A stretch of DNA of 64,000 nucleotides from Roseinatronobacter alkalisoli. Lineage in GTDB: Bacteria; Pseudomonadota; Alphaproteobacteria; Rhodobacterales; Rhodobacteraceae. This document shows positions 34,999 through 44,336 of this stretch, piece after piece. The notes under the pieces are model-generated. The model was not told where the DNA came from, ran no database searches, and was given only the letters and a program-made list of their open reading frames with translations. A program made the translations under genes and the position numbers. The stretch spans positions 1 through 64,000 of the forward strand of contig NZ_JAQZSM010000014.1 of the NCBI RefSeq assembly GCF_028745735.1. The letters are read 5' to 3'. Position 1 is the stretch's first letter. Every line of letters starts with the position of its first letter.

Positions 34999-36443
34999 GC
35001 GAATTCCCCCTGCACATACCATCCGGGGTTTTGCGGCGTGTAAAACAGCCACAGCCTGCGGCCCTGATGGGTATGAACGCACCAGTAATCGCGCATCCCT
35101 GACCGCCAGGTCGCATCATCCAGCCACCATTCCGGCGCAATCCGTTCTGGCCCGATGGCGCGCGCCGTGGCAAAGGCCACGCGCCGCCAGCGAAACCGCG
35201 CAGGCGGCGTGCTGCCCGTGGCCACAATCACTTCCGGTGCGAACAGGCGCAGCGGGCGGGACTTGCCACTGCGCCAGCCACTTTCAGGCGCGCTATGGGC
35301 AGCAGGCGCGATCAGAAAGCTGCGTTCGGGAATATGGCTGTCAGCGGGCAGGAAACGCTGCACATTTTCCAGCCCGATGCGGGTGCCAATCCGGGTAATC
35401 AGATCGGCCAGCCGGTCGGGGCTTTGGGGTGCAGCACTCAGCCCTGTTTGCTGCGCAGCAAGCGGTTCTACCAGCGTCGCTTCCAACCGGAGCTGGTCAA
35501 TGCCGAAACCGGCATCGACGGTTGCCACGCCACGTTCAAACAAGGGCAGGATACGTGCGGGCGCGCGCATGGCTGCGGCCAGACGCAATTCCACCTGCTG
35601 GCTGCCCTGATCCACCCGGCGCAGGGTCAGCACCAGTTGCCGCGCGCCTGCCCCTTGCGCGTGCAGCTTCGCACATAACGTGTCAAGCAGGCGTGCAGTC
35701 GCCGCCATGACATCCGCGACCAGACCGATGGGATCTGGCAGGGTCAGGCGCACCCCGTAATGCGGCGGCTCAGTCGCGGGGGCGATCGGTTCGGGGATAT
35801 GGCCAAACGCCTGATCCAACCGTTGCAACAGATGCGGTCCGAAACGGCGGGCAAGCGGTGCCCGCGCCGCGCCCGACACATCAGCGATACTGCGCAGCCC
35901 CAGCCGCTGCAACGCAATGCAGGTCGCATTATCCAGCCGCAGCGCCGCCACCGGCAGTTCGTCCAGCGCCTGTTCCTGCGTGCCATAATGCGCCCGCGCC
36001 CAGGCCGCGCCGCGCGTGCAGCCCAGCCCCAGCCGCACCGCCAGCCCCGCTTTGCCCAGCCGGGTGTGCATATTCGCCAGCAGCGCCGCCTCGCCGCCCC
36101 ACAGATGGGCCGCGCCGCTGATATCCAGCACCAGACCATCCGCCCCATCATTCCCGACCCAGGGACACCAGCGCAGCGCCCAACGGCGCAGCACCGCCAG
36201 AAAACGGACATCCAGATCAGGCCGCGCAGGGCGACACAGCAAATCCGGGCAGAAGGCGCGGGCATCCGCCAGCGACATGTCCCGGTGCAGCCCCGCCTGT
36301 TCGGCATGGGCATTCAGGCAATAAAGCCGTTCGCTATTGTCGTGCCGCAGGGTCAGCGCAAAGGGGCCATCAACCGGATATGCCCGCAGAACCCGGTCTG
36401 TCGCCAGCCGGGGAAACCACATGCAGACGATGCGTCTGTTCAT
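34995..36443 (-). CDS. imuB: ImuB, catalytically inactive Y-family polymerase-like mutasome hub
   Basis: 482 residues. The N-terminus RRIVCMWFPRLATDRVLRA replaces the catalytic acidic motif of Y-family polymerases, and VLDISGAAHLWGGE stands where the SxDE motif would be, so the protein cannot polymerise but has the fold. RPLRLFAPE near residue 405 resembles the beta-clamp binding motif of ImuB proteins. It bridges the clamp, ImuA and DnaE2. The start MNRRIV at 36443 lies inside the end of imuA (74-base overlap). Confidence 0.9.
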   Translation of the reverse strand: MNRRIVCMWFPRLATDRVLRAYPVDGPFALTLRHDNSERLYCLNAHAEQAGLHRDMSLADARAFCPDLLCRPARPDLDVRFLAVLRRWALRWCPWVGNDGADGLVLDISGAAHLWGGEAALLANMHTRLGKAGLAVRLGLGCTRGAAWARAHYGTQEQALDELPVAALRLDNATCIALQRLGLRSIADVSGAARAPLARRFGPHLLQRLDQAFGHIPEPIAPATEPPHYGVRLTLPDPIGLVADVMAATARLLDTLCAKLHAQGAGARQLVLTLRRVDQGSQQVELRLAAAMRAPARILPLFERGVATVDAGFGIDQLRLEATLVEPLAAQQTGLSAAPQSPDRLADLITRIGTRIGLENVQRFLPADSHIPERSFLIAPAAHSAPESGWRSGKSRPLRLFAPEVIVATGSTPPARFRWRRVAFATARAIGPERIAPEWWLDDATWRSGMRDYWCVHTHQGRRLWLFYTPQNPGWYVQGEFA

Positions 36444-36957
36444 CCCATCGAACATGCCAGGCCCCAAGTGTTCCCGATTTGTTCTTAATAATTTCCCAGC
36501 GCATCAGAGTCGAGTCGCTTCTGTTCTGGTCAAGGGCGGGGGTGGCATGCCAGCGGGTTTCGGCGGCATTGGACCCCATCCCTTCGGGAATCAGGCATAA
36601 CCCCATGGTATTGCCTGCCCGCGCCGCCAGTTGCAGCCTGCGCCCCTCGCTCAGATCCAGCGGATGGGTAATCTCGATCACGACCAGCGGCACCGCGCCA
36701 TCCTTCAGCGCCTCTTCGGCCACGGCAAGGCTGTCGGTCTGGCTGCGCGTATGCGCCAGCAGTAGCCGTGCAGGATCAAGAAAAGCAACAAGGCCGGGTG
36801 GATGCAGCACATCAGCCAGCCGGTTTTCGCGCACCCAAAGCACCACCCCCCCTGCCCTTGCAGCAAGTATGGACGCAAACGCCGTGGCACCGGGGCCGGA
36901 TACTTCATGGACACGGGCGGCGCGCAGCGGGAACGCAAGGGGCAGATCAGATGACAT
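36370..36957 (-). CDS. imuA: ImuA, RecA-like mutasome protein
   Basis: 195 residues. The RecA/SulA-like core is reduced: AFASILAARAGGVVLWVREN in the position of the Walker A strand, then a DPARLLLAHTRSQTDSL segment and VPLVVIEITHPLDLSEGRRL. This fits the short alphaproteobacterial ImuA. It is first in imuA-imuB-dnaE2. No GTTC-N7-GTTC or GAAC-N7-GAAC LexA box is seen in the 110 bases upstream, though the cassette is normally SOS-induced. Confidence 0.85.
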   Translation of the reverse strand: MSSDLPLAFPLRAARVHEVSGPGATAFASILAARAGGVVLWVRENRLADVLHPPGLVAFLDPARLLLAHTRSQTDSLAVAEEALKDGAVPLVVIEITHPLDLSEGRRLQLAARAGNTMGLCLIPEGMGSNAAETRWHATPALDQNRSDSTLMRWEIIKNKSGTLGAWHVRWDEQTHRLHVVSPAGDRPGSAGISG

Positions 36958-37068
36958 ACCCCCAATCTATGGCACAAACGCAGGCGTTTCAAACCGCAGA
37001 ATGCCAGATAAGTGACTTAAAGCCCCGGTGACAGCGTTGCATATGCAGGGGAACGCATGACCGACCGG

Positions 37069-38427
37069 TCAGAAACTGCCGAACACCATCCCAAGCCCGA
37101 TGATCAGCACGCAGGCAATCGTGGGCACCAGCACCGCGATGACAAAAATATCGCCATAAGCCTGTCGATGCGTCATACCACATATCCCCAGAAGTGTGAC
37201 CACCGCACCGTTATGGGGCAGCGTATCAAGCCCCCCGGTCGCGACCGCGACAACCCGGTGTAAAAGTGCGGGATCAACCCCCTGCAGTGCGGCCTGCGAC
37301 AGCAGCGATGATCCCAGAACATCCAGCGCAATCGACATCCCCCCTGAAGCCGAGCCAGTGATACCCGCCAGCGCCCCTGATGACAGCGCCGCCGAGATCA
37401 GGACATTCCCGCCCGACAACCCTTCAAGACTTTCCCGCAAGACCTCAAATCCCGGCAGGACAGCGATGACCGCGCCGAAACCCACAAGGCTCGCGGTATT
37501 GAACAATGGCAGAAGTGCGGATTCTGCCCCTGCATTCAGCACTTGCTTGATCTGTGGTGGACGACTGAGAATCAGCGCCAGCGTCAGTGCCACACCAAGC
37601 GCCGTGATCACTGACCACAGCCCCTTGACCCGCGACAATTCCGTCGCGCCATAGGTCGGATCGGCCAGATATCCGGTATCCAGCGCAGGCAGGATGAGAC
37701 TGCCCATGGCCAACGTAACCACCCCCACCGACAGGATCGGTGCCAATGCGACCCAAAGCGGCAAGGGTCGGGCACCGGGCGGGACATCTGGCGCTTCCGG
37801 CGGGGCATCACCCGCAAGCACGCGCACCCGTATCTGCAACCAGATCAGCCCCAGACCCAGCATGACAACACCCGCAATCACCCCCAGACCGGGGGCAGCA
37901 AAAGGTGTCGTGCCGAAAGTCGCCATCGGGATCGCATTCTGAATCGATGGTGTGCCTGGCAAGGCCGTCATGGTAAAGGTAAAGGCCCCCAGCGCAATGG
38001 TCGCGGGGATCAGCCGCGCCGGCAGTCCTGTTTGGGCGAATAATGCACGCGCCAATGGCCACGCCGCGAAAGCCACCACAAACAATGACACCCCGCCATA
38101 GGTCAGCACCGCACATGCCAGAATCACGGCCAGAATTGCGTTTTGCGGACCAAGGGCCGAAGCAATAGCAGATGCAAGCCGCGTCGCAGCGCCAGATGCC
38201 TCCATTACCTTGCCAAAAAGCGCTCCCAGCAGGAACAGTGGAAAGAAACCCACCACAAAACCCCCCGCCGCCTGCATGAAAACCTGCGTATATCCGGCCA
38301 ATACAGGCGCGCCGGATGCCAGCGTTGCAAGCAAGGCCAGAACAGGTGCAAGCACCAGTACCGAAACACCGCGCCATGCCCCGGCTATCAGTAATACCAA
38401 TGCGAAAAGGATCAGAAAAACCGCCAT
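37069..38427 (-). CDS. GntP-family proton symporter (gluconate/citrate/carboxylate permease type)
   Basis: 452 residues, about twelve membrane helices. Blocks: AGGFVVGFFPLFLLGALFGK, GGVSLFVVAFAAWPLARALF, TALPGTPSIQNAIPMATFGT and a C-terminal GLDTLPHNGAVVTLLGICG, typical of GntP/CitMHS-like ion transporters that import hydroxy-acids. The start MAVFLILFALVLL at 38427 begins the first helix. It stands alone on the minus strand, with no regulator nearby, so the substrate cannot be inferred. Confidence 0.82.
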   Translation of the reverse strand: MAVFLILFALVLLIAGAWRGVSVLVLAPVLALLATLASGAPVLAGYTQVFMQAAGGFVVGFFPLFLLGALFGKVMEASGAATRLASAIASALGPQNAILAVILACAVLTYGGVSLFVVAFAAWPLARALFAQTGLPARLIPATIALGAFTFTMTALPGTPSIQNAIPMATFGTTPFAAPGLGVIAGVVMLGLGLIWLQIRVRVLAGDAPPEAPDVPPGARPLPLWVALAPILSVGVVTLAMGSLILPALDTGYLADPTYGATELSRVKGLWSVITALGVALTLALILSRPPQIKQVLNAGAESALLPLFNTASLVGFGAVIAVLPGFEVLRESLEGLSGGNVLISAALSSGALAGITGSASGGMSIALDVLGSSLLSQAALQGVDPALLHRVVAVATGGLDTLPHNGAVVTLLGICGMTHRQAYGDIFVIAVLVPTIACVLIIGLGMVFGSF

Positions 38428-38750
38428 GTCATCTCTCCTGCTGCGGTGCAGCATAGCTGAGTTGACGACCAGATGCGAGTGCTGGCATGTGCCCGTCACC
38501 GCACGTGTGCGTACAGGCGCCCGCGTGGCGGACCAGACACAAGCACAGCAGCGCAGACAATACCTGAGATGGCCAAGCTCGCTGGCACCGGCGCGCGCAA
38601 TACGCTATCCTGCGCTGGCCAGAGGATGATATCTGCGCAGGCAATGGTATGCGAGCAGGCCGTAATCAGGCGGACTGCCCCCGCAAATGCTAATCGCGCA
38701 TTTAATTCCTGCAGGACATTTCTGGTGACGCACTGACAGAGAGGTAGCCG
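38428..38750. other. Divergent intergenic region, no gene seen
   Basis: About 320 bases separate the GntP permease start and the MscS start. Short frames exist but none has a motif or good ribosome binding site. GAGAGGT at 38737-38743 is the MscS ribosome binding site. I see no dyad that stands out. Confidence 0.4.
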
Positions 38751-40115
38751 ATGTGGCATAGAATTACACGCTGGTCCCTGACCACGCCACATGGCCAAAA
38801 GGCAGGTAAAATCTGCGCAATACGCCGAAGCAACCTTGCCACCCGCATGCTCCTGCCCCTTCTGCCCGGACTCTGGCTGGCCCTGGCTGTCGCCATGCCC
38901 GTATCAGCACAGACACAGCAAGAAGCCATTGAACTGACCCCGAGCGGACAGGCTGTCGCCGTGGACACTGGCCCGAGCGATGACCGTATTGCGCAACGGA
39001 TCGAAGGTATCCTGAAAACCACAGGCTGGTTCGATGCGCCACGGGTTAGCGTCGAGGACGGGATTGTCTTCATGGATGGCACAACCCGAACTGCTGAACG
39101 GCGCGCCTGGGCGGCAGAACTGGCAGCCAATACCGCAGGCGTTGTTGCTGTCGTGAACCGTGTGCAGGTCGACTACGAAGTCGAGTTGACCCTGACCCCG
39201 GCCTGGCGCGAATTGCGCGCGCTTGGCGACGCAGCCCTGCGGCTGATCCCCTCGGTCATCGTGGCCATTCTTGTCCTGCCGCTGGCCTGGATCACCTCGC
39301 GTCAGGTACACCGGCTGGCGCGCTACCTGCTGACCCCACGCATGGCATCGACCTTCACCGCCAATCTTGCCGCACGCGCCATTTCGCTTCCGGTGCTGTT
39401 TATCGGCATCTATCTTATCCTTCAGGTTGCGGGTCTGACGCAGCTTGCGCTGTCGATGATCGGGGGCGCGGGGGTGCTGGGGATCGTCATCGGGTTTGCC
39501 TTTCGCGATATTGTCGAGAATTTCCTTGCGTCTGTGCTGTTAAGCTTCCGGCAACCATTCCGGCGCGGCGATCTGATCGCGGTTGCGGGCCATCAGGGCG
39601 TGGTACACAGTATGAATACACGCAGCACTGTCCTTGCATCTGCGGATGGAAATCACATCCAGATCCCCAACGCAGTGGTTTTCAAATCCACCATCGAGAA
39701 TTTCACCATCAACCCGACCCGCCGCGACATCATCGAACTGACGCTGCCGCATACGACAGAGCTGGCGCAACTGAAGGCCGCCATTGCCGAAGTGGCCCGC
39801 GCCGAGGCAGCTCTCTCCGCCGATCCGGCACCCCTGATCCTGATTGATGCGCTTGGGCCTGAGGACATGAAGGTGGTCGTGCACTACTGGTTTGACGGGC
39901 AAGCCACGTCGCCTCAACGGTTACGTTCACGCTTGCTGCGGCAGATCCTGCGCAGCTTGCATGGCAAAGAAGTGTCCAGCCGTTCTGATGCGCCGGTTGG
40001 CATCGGACCTGACACGCCACCGGATGATGCCCTTGTCCCCGCCAGCGGTGTCACCCCCGAGCAACTCCGGACACCTGTAGAAGGCAGCGATCAGGGCGAC
40101 TTGCTCAGCCGGTGA
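38751..40115 (+). CDS. BON-domain mechanosensitive channel (MscS family)
   Basis: 454 residues. A hydrophobic leader (about 33-52, ending PVSAQT) is followed by a BON domain at about 75-142 (IAQRIEGILKTTGWFDAPRV, then ANTAGVVAVVNRVQVDYE), membrane helices from about 160, and the MscS pore and beta domain: GGAGVLGIVIGFAFRDIVEN, LSFRQPFRRGDLI and DGNHIQIPNAVVF. The soluble tail has GPEDMKVVVHYWFD. It would open on membrane tension under osmotic downshock; the periplasmic BON domain may bind lipid or wall. GAGAGGT precedes the ATG. Confidence 0.87.
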   Translation: MWHRITRWSLTTPHGQKAGKICAIRRSNLATRMLLPLLPGLWLALAVAMPVSAQTQQEAIELTPSGQAVAVDTGPSDDRIAQRIEGILKTTGWFDAPRVSVEDGIVFMDGTTRTAERRAWAAELAANTAGVVAVVNRVQVDYEVELTLTPAWRELRALGDAALRLIPSVIVAILVLPLAWITSRQVHRLARYLLTPRMASTFTANLAARAISLPVLFIGIYLILQVAGLTQLALSMIGGAGVLGIVIGFAFRDIVENFLASVLLSFRQPFRRGDLIAVAGHQGVVHSMNTRSTVLASADGNHIQIPNAVVFKSTIENFTINPTRRDIIELTLPHTTELAQLKAAIAEVARAEAALSADPAPLILIDALGPEDMKVVVHYWFDGQATSPQRLRSRLLRQILRSLHGKEVSSRSDAPVGIGPDTPPDDALVPASGVTPEQLRTPVEGSDQGDLLSR

Positions 40116-40273
40116 AACGCGCCGGAGCTGATGCGCGAACACGCGACGGCGCGAACCGGATTCGAACACGACCAGACATCGTCCTGCGCTAGTGCGTTCC
40201 GGAAGGGCCCTGAATCCTGGGTTTTCCAAGTCTGCGAATTTATGCTTCATCTTGGTTGGGAGGATGGATCATG

Positions 40274-40478
40274 TCAGCACCTTTGCCGATGGCACTCGCG
40301 CGCGCGATAGCATCTTCGAATGGATGCGTCCTTTGGGCGATGGGGTGAACAGATTTCCATTGTGGGCCTGACGATCCGGGGTCTGATCGCGCCATGGGTG
40401 ATCAGGTGGGGCAAATCTGCAATGCTGAATTCCCGCGTCTCGGGGTGTTTTCCGGGGTAGCCCAAGGTCGGAAACTCA
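40274..40478 (-). pseudogene. RelE/ParE-type toxin C-terminal remnant
   Basis: The frame reads FPTLGYPGKHPETREFSIAD then LPHLITH, which is the central loop of RelE/ParE toxins (P-x-L-G-x-P-G-x-x-x-x-T-R-E-L/F), before it drifts into unrelated residues. The N-terminal helices are missing: the sequence joins directly to the end of the RHH antitoxin gene. The toxin is dead. Confidence 0.55.
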
Positions 40479-40485
40479 GGCTGCT

Positions 40486-40689
40486 TCAGCCTGACCGGCC
40501 GTGCATTGCGGCTATCCCGCCAAAGACCTCACCCGTAGGCGCGACCTTGCTGTCGCACGCGGCGGCAATACCGTCACTGATCCGCTGCATCTGCAAGGTG
40601 TTGGCTTCGATATACTGCTCAATCGCCTGATTGACGATGTAGTCTGAGCGAACGGTCCATCGCCCCGCCAGCGCGCCGATCTTGGCCAC
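40486..40689 (-). CDS. Ribbon-helix-helix antitoxin (ParD/CopG-like), N-terminally truncated
   Basis: 67 residues from a GTG: VAKIGALAGRWTVRSDYIVN, QAIEQYIEANTLQMQRISDG then a VAPTGEVFGGIAA tail. The family normally has about 15 more N-terminal residues forming the beta-strand that reads DNA; here a stop interrupts just upstream. It may be an orphan or a pseudogene. Its partner toxin downstream is only a fragment. Confidence 0.6.
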   Translation of the reverse strand: MAKIGALAGRWTVRSDYIVNQAIEQYIEANTLQMQRISDGIAAACDSKVAPTGEVFGGIAAMHGRSG

Positions 40690-40727
40690 CCGGGCCGTGC
40701 GGATCGGCTAGCCGGGGCAAAGGGCCA

Positions 40728-40967
40728 ATGCATTTCATTCTACCGAAAGCCGGGATTGAGGCGTGGGATCCCCCGGGCGAGGCCGCGCATCATCCCGAGG
40801 GGCAGACTGCATGCATAGCGGAGACCGAGCGCGAAATGGCGGGCCGGGTCGATAGGACGGTTCTCGATTCTCATATCAACGATGCTCCATTCTGCGATAC
40901 CGCACTGGCCCAACTTGATGCCCGGGTCGCGGCAGGTGTCGTGATTCCAGGAAAGGTCACGGCATAA
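40728..40967 (+). pseudogene. Tm-1-like ATP-binding (UPF0261) protein, C-terminal remnant
   Basis: The frame carries LPKAGIEAWDPPGEAAHHPE, a stretch of acidic helix, and LDSHINDAPFCDTALAQLDA, matching the end of UPF0261/Tm-1-like proteins (LPxxGIxxxDxPG, then HINDPxF). The other 330 or so residues of the family are absent upstream. It is a relic flanked by toxin-antitoxin and IS630 relics. Confidence 0.6.
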
Positions 40968-41058
40968 GTGAGCAGTTTGCTCGCAAGGTCACGCCGGTTT
41001 CGGGCGGGGGGAACGGGATCGGCGGCGCTCTCGAACGCATGGCCTTCACCCCCTCACA

Positions 41059-41208
41059 TTCGCGAAGCTCAAACACTGGAAGCACAATGCGCCACCCTAC
41101 TCGCAAGACACACTATGGCGCACCGTCGGACCGATCCTCAACCACTTCATCCCTGACGAGTGTGCAAACTACATCAAAAACGCAGGCTATGCTTCTGTGC
41201 AATCCTGA
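41059..41208 (+). pseudogene. IS630-family transposase C-terminal fragment
   Basis: Fifty codons read FAKLKHWKHNAPPYSQ, DTLWRTVGPILNHF and PDECANYIKNAGYASVQS, then TGA. This is the tail shared by IS630-type transposases (LK.LLR.A..R, W..IG..L, EC.NYF..AGY). Upstream sequence is unrelated or frame-shifted. It marks an old insertion between the remnants and the tct operon. Confidence 0.7.
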
Positions 41209-41214
41209 AAGATT

Positions 41215-43227
41215 CTAGCCGCCGAAAAGCTGATAAAGCGGGTTGGGCCAGCTTAGCCGCAGGAATTTTTCAAACAGCGCCCACCCCACAACGCTTGTCG
41301 CCACACATATGACGAACGCCTGGATCGGGCGTTCGCCCATCGCAATCATCGCAAGCAGAACGAACCCGATCAGCGCCACTGGCAGTCCGATCAGCCAGCC
41401 AAGACCACACATGACACATAGCGCGCCAAGAAACAGCCCGGCACGCCAACTGACGGTTTTTTGCGTCATCTGGCCGAAATCTGTCTCTATATCGAAATTA
41501 CCCTCTGTCGCGGTCGCTGCGTCCGGCACCCTGCGATGCAGCACACATGTGACCAAGGCAATGACACAACACGCAATCCCCAGCCCGGAAACGATTTGCG
41601 GCAATATACCGGCCCGGAAGGTCCACGCCAGAGATGTTACAAAGGCCGCGAAGGTGACTGCAAGCCCCCCCACGCTGAACAGCAAATCCGCGCTTGGCCG
41701 GAATTCAACGCGCCATTGAGCAGGCGCGCGATCCTCATTCCGGCGTCTGGCCTGGAAAAAACGGCGCAACATAAGCATCACGACAAACAGCAGGCTCCCC
41801 ACCAGCATGGGCCAGACGAAGGGGCGCGCAACCCAGTCCCAGCCGTGAATGTTCATCGATATATGAAAATACCGATCCACAAGCGGTGCCAGAATGAACG
41901 CCAGAAAAAACGGCGCGCGCGACCAGCGGGCGCGTTTCATCAGCCAACCCAGTATTCCGATAAGGATCACGGCAATCACATCACCCCAGGACCGCGAGGA
42001 TTGCACAGCCCCGATCATGACAATGCTCAGCATGATCGGCACCAGAATGGACGAGCGCACAAAGACCAGCTTCGCCAGCCAGCGTGTCAACCCGAAGGCC
42101 AGAAAGCCACCAAAGATATTCGCAACCACGATTGTCGCTATCATCATATAGGTAAAGTCAATTTTGCCGACCAGCATATCCGGACCAGGTGCGATTCCGT
42201 GCAACAGCAGCCCGCCCAGAATAAGCGCCATCGGCGCAGAACCGGGAATGCCGAAGGTAAGCGTGGGCAGCAACGCGCCGCCGACAGTCGCGTTATTGGA
42301 TGATTCAACCGCAATGACACCGCGCACATCGCCATTGCCGAATTGTGATTTACCGCGCGTTGTGGCCGACACATAGGCATAAACCAGCCACGGAATAACC
42401 GCTGCGCCAATAGCGGGAACTACGCCCAGAACCGCGCTGATCCCGCTAGATTTCGTCATCAGCCACGGGTGCGACAAGGCATCTTTCACGCCCTGCCATT
42501 CACCGTTCAGGGCGCTGCTGTTCTCTTTTTCAGTCTGGGCAATCCGGGTATTAAGAATGGCCATATCCACCAGTTCCGGAAGCGCATAAATGCCAAGCGC
42601 GACCAGCAGAATGCCCACCCCGTCCCACAGATATACCTGCCCGAAGGTCCAGCGCAGGGTCGCGGTCTGTGGGTCCTGGCCGATATATGCCAGCAAAACC
42701 CCAAGACAGGCTGCACCGATACCACGCGCCAGTGACTGACCACTGACCGCAGCCACCATGGCCAGTCCGAAAATGACCAGCCCCAACAATTCCGGCGATG
42801 TTGCCCGCATCATAACCGGCATGATGAAGGGGATAGTAGCCAGCAATACGGCCGCCCCGAAAATTCCCCCGAGTACGGATGACGTGAACGCAGCCCCCAT
42901 GGCCCGGCCAGCTTCACCGCGTTTTGCCATGGGGTGCCCGTCCAGCACTGTTACCATGGATGCAGGCGTACCCGGCACGCCGAACAGAATTGCAGGAATT
43001 GAATCCGCGGTGGATGTGACAGCCAGTGTCGCCAGCAAAAACGCAATCGCGGTATAAGGGTCCAGCCCGAAGGTGAACGGCAGCAAAAGCGCAACCCCCG
43101 ACAACCCTCCAATGCCCGGTAGAACTGCAATCAGCGTACCGATAACCGCGCCAAGCATGATATAAAGGATGATCTGACTGGAAAATATACCGGCCAGAAC
43201 GGCCGAGAATTGGGAAATGACTTCCAT
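41215..43227 (-). CDS. tctA: Tripartite tricarboxylate transporter permease, TctA-TctB fusion
   Basis: 670 residues. Residues 1 to about 500 are TctA, with LGAVIGTLIAVLPGIGGLSG, DSIPAILFGVPGTPASMVTV and ALLPTLTFGIPGSAPMALIL (the two inverted PG-motif repeats) and about eleven helices. Residues from about 515 form four further helices (LLFSVGGLAVTFAAFVTSLA onward) of TctB type. Separate genes are usual, so one chain supplies both membrane subunits here. It works with TctC, encoded 75 bases upstream, to import a carboxylate using the ion gradient. Confidence 0.85.
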   Translation of the reverse strand: MEVISQFSAVLAGIFSSQIILYIMLGAVIGTLIAVLPGIGGLSGVALLLPFTFGLDPYTAIAFLLATLAVTSTADSIPAILFGVPGTPASMVTVLDGHPMAKRGEAGRAMGAAFTSSVLGGIFGAAVLLATIPFIMPVMMRATSPELLGLVIFGLAMVAAVSGQSLARGIGAACLGVLLAYIGQDPQTATLRWTFGQVYLWDGVGILLVALGIYALPELVDMAILNTRIAQTEKENSSALNGEWQGVKDALSHPWLMTKSSGISAVLGVVPAIGAAVIPWLVYAYVSATTRGKSQFGNGDVRGVIAVESSNNATVGGALLPTLTFGIPGSAPMALILGGLLLHGIAPGPDMLVGKIDFTYMMIATIVVANIFGGFLAFGLTRWLAKLVFVRSSILVPIMLSIVMIGAVQSSRSWGDVIAVILIGILGWLMKRARWSRAPFFLAFILAPLVDRYFHISMNIHGWDWVARPFVWPMLVGSLLFVVMLMLRRFFQARRRNEDRAPAQWRVEFRPSADLLFSVGGLAVTFAAFVTSLAWTFRAGILPQIVSGLGIACCVIALVTCVLHRRVPDAATATEGNFDIETDFGQMTQKTVSWRAGLFLGALCVMCGLGWLIGLPVALIGFVLLAMIAMGERPIQAFVICVATSVVGWALFEKFLRLSWPNPLYQLFGG

Positions 43228-43260
43228 GATACCCCTTATCGCCCCATAGCGACCCGTCGT

Positions 43261-43288
43261 ATAAGGCGCGCGTACCTGCGCGCCTTAT
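43261..43288 (-). repeat. Perfect intercistronic hairpin between tctC and tctAB
   Basis: ATAAGGCGCGC and GCGCGCCTTAT form a perfect 11-base stem with a 6-base loop, 34 bases upstream of the tctAB start and 13 bases past the tctC stop. It should protect the tctC message or attenuate the permease. Short A/T runs flank both sides. Confidence 0.7.
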
Positions 43289-43301
43289 TTGCGCAGTCCG
43301 A

Positions 43302-44336
43302 CTACTGCTGTGACAGTTGAAGGAACCAGTCACGCACGTCTTCCGGCTGGCCCATATCCGCTTCAAGACGTTCCTGCAGCCACGCGCCTGTCGCATGATT
43401 GATGGGTATCTGACGCTCGGCGGCCTCTGCCAGCAGTTCCGGATCACGCATGACCGTATCCAGTAGATCGCGGATATAATCCGTGCGCTCCTGTGGCACG
43501 CCCGGTGGCATGATCAGTGACAGGCCGATGGCTGCCGTGTTGCTGACTGTTTCCACTACACCGCGCAGCGCGTGGTCGTCCGGGGTCAGGTCCAGCAGAC
43601 TGGGGTAATCACTAAGCCCGTCAATCGGGTCAATTCCGACCCAACCAAGTATGTTCAGCGTGCCATCTTCAACCAGATGCCATTTGTTTACCAGCAGGTT
43701 CGCAGGTTCCGCTGTGGTGGACTGCACCTCGCCCTGTTCCATACCCAGAAATGCGGGGCCACCGCCAGAATATCCGGGGACGGCGCGAAACTGTGTACCG
43801 ATCACGTCATTCGCCGCCGCCATAACCTGATGGGTCGATGTGCCGATCGCCAGGATGGAATGCGACAGCGGCGTTTCCATGGCGTCTTCAAATGTGGAAA
43901 CGCCGCTGTCAGCGCGGGCCACATAAACGCGCGGCAGGTCAACCAGCCGCCCGAGCGCTGTAAACTCATTCGGCACATAGCGCGTTGCGTCGGGCTGTGT
44001 GAATGTGTTGGTCACAATGGACGGGGTGGGCATGCCAAATTCAGTGCCGTCCTTGTTGGCGGCCGTAAACATGTGGTTCATGCCGACGATGCCACCCGCA
44101 CCTGTGCGATGCTCCAGCACCATTTCGGTTCCCGCAGGAAGATGTTTCTGCGCGTATTTCATGAACAGCAGCAGATACAGATCCATTGTGCCGCCCGCCC
44201 CGGTGGAACTGATCAGCCGGATGGTCTTGCCTGCATAGAAATCCTCTGCGGTTTGGGCGCTGGCATCCAGCGCGGCAAACCCCACGCCAAGCGCAATCCC
44301 AGCAGTGCAGATTGCCGTGAGTGTACGTTTCATCAT
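43302..44336 (-). CDS. tctC: Tripartite tricarboxylate transporter substrate-binding protein (TctC/Bug family)
   Basis: 344 residues. The signal peptide MKRTLTAICTAGIALGVGFA is followed by cleavage near ASAQT. Bug-family features: FYAGKTIRLISSTGAGGTMD, MVLEHRTGAGGIVGMNHMFT and ALRGVVETVSN. It binds an organic acid in the periplasm for the fused permease. Tandem ATGs (44336, 44333) with GGGAGGAG upstream set the start; the frame is open 130 codons further upstream but without signal-peptide logic. Confidence 0.87.
   Translation of the reverse strand: MMKRTLTAICTAGIALGVGFAALDASAQTAEDFYAGKTIRLISSTGAGGTMDLYLLLFMKYAQKHLPAGTEMVLEHRTGAGGIVGMNHMFTAANKDGTEFGMPTPSIVTNTFTQPDATRYVPNEFTALGRLVDLPRVYVARADSGVSTFEDAMETPLSHSILAIGTSTHQVMAAANDVIGTQFRAVPGYSGGGPAFLGMEQGEVQSTTAEPANLLVNKWHLVEDGTLNILGWVGIDPIDGLSDYPSLLDLTPDDHALRGVVETVSNTAAIGLSLIMPPGVPQERTDYIRDLLDTVMRDPELLAEAAERQIPINHATGAWLQERLEADMGQPEDVRDWFLQLSQQ

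Noticed and set aside
34999-35082. Upstream extension of the dnaE2 frame
   Set aside because: It lies inside imuB; the ATG overlapping the imuB stop gives the standard DnaE2 N-terminus.
40145-40180. tRNA-like GATTCGAAC string
   Set aside because: Only a T-loop-like word is present; no acceptor stem, anticodon arm or D arm can be formed around it.
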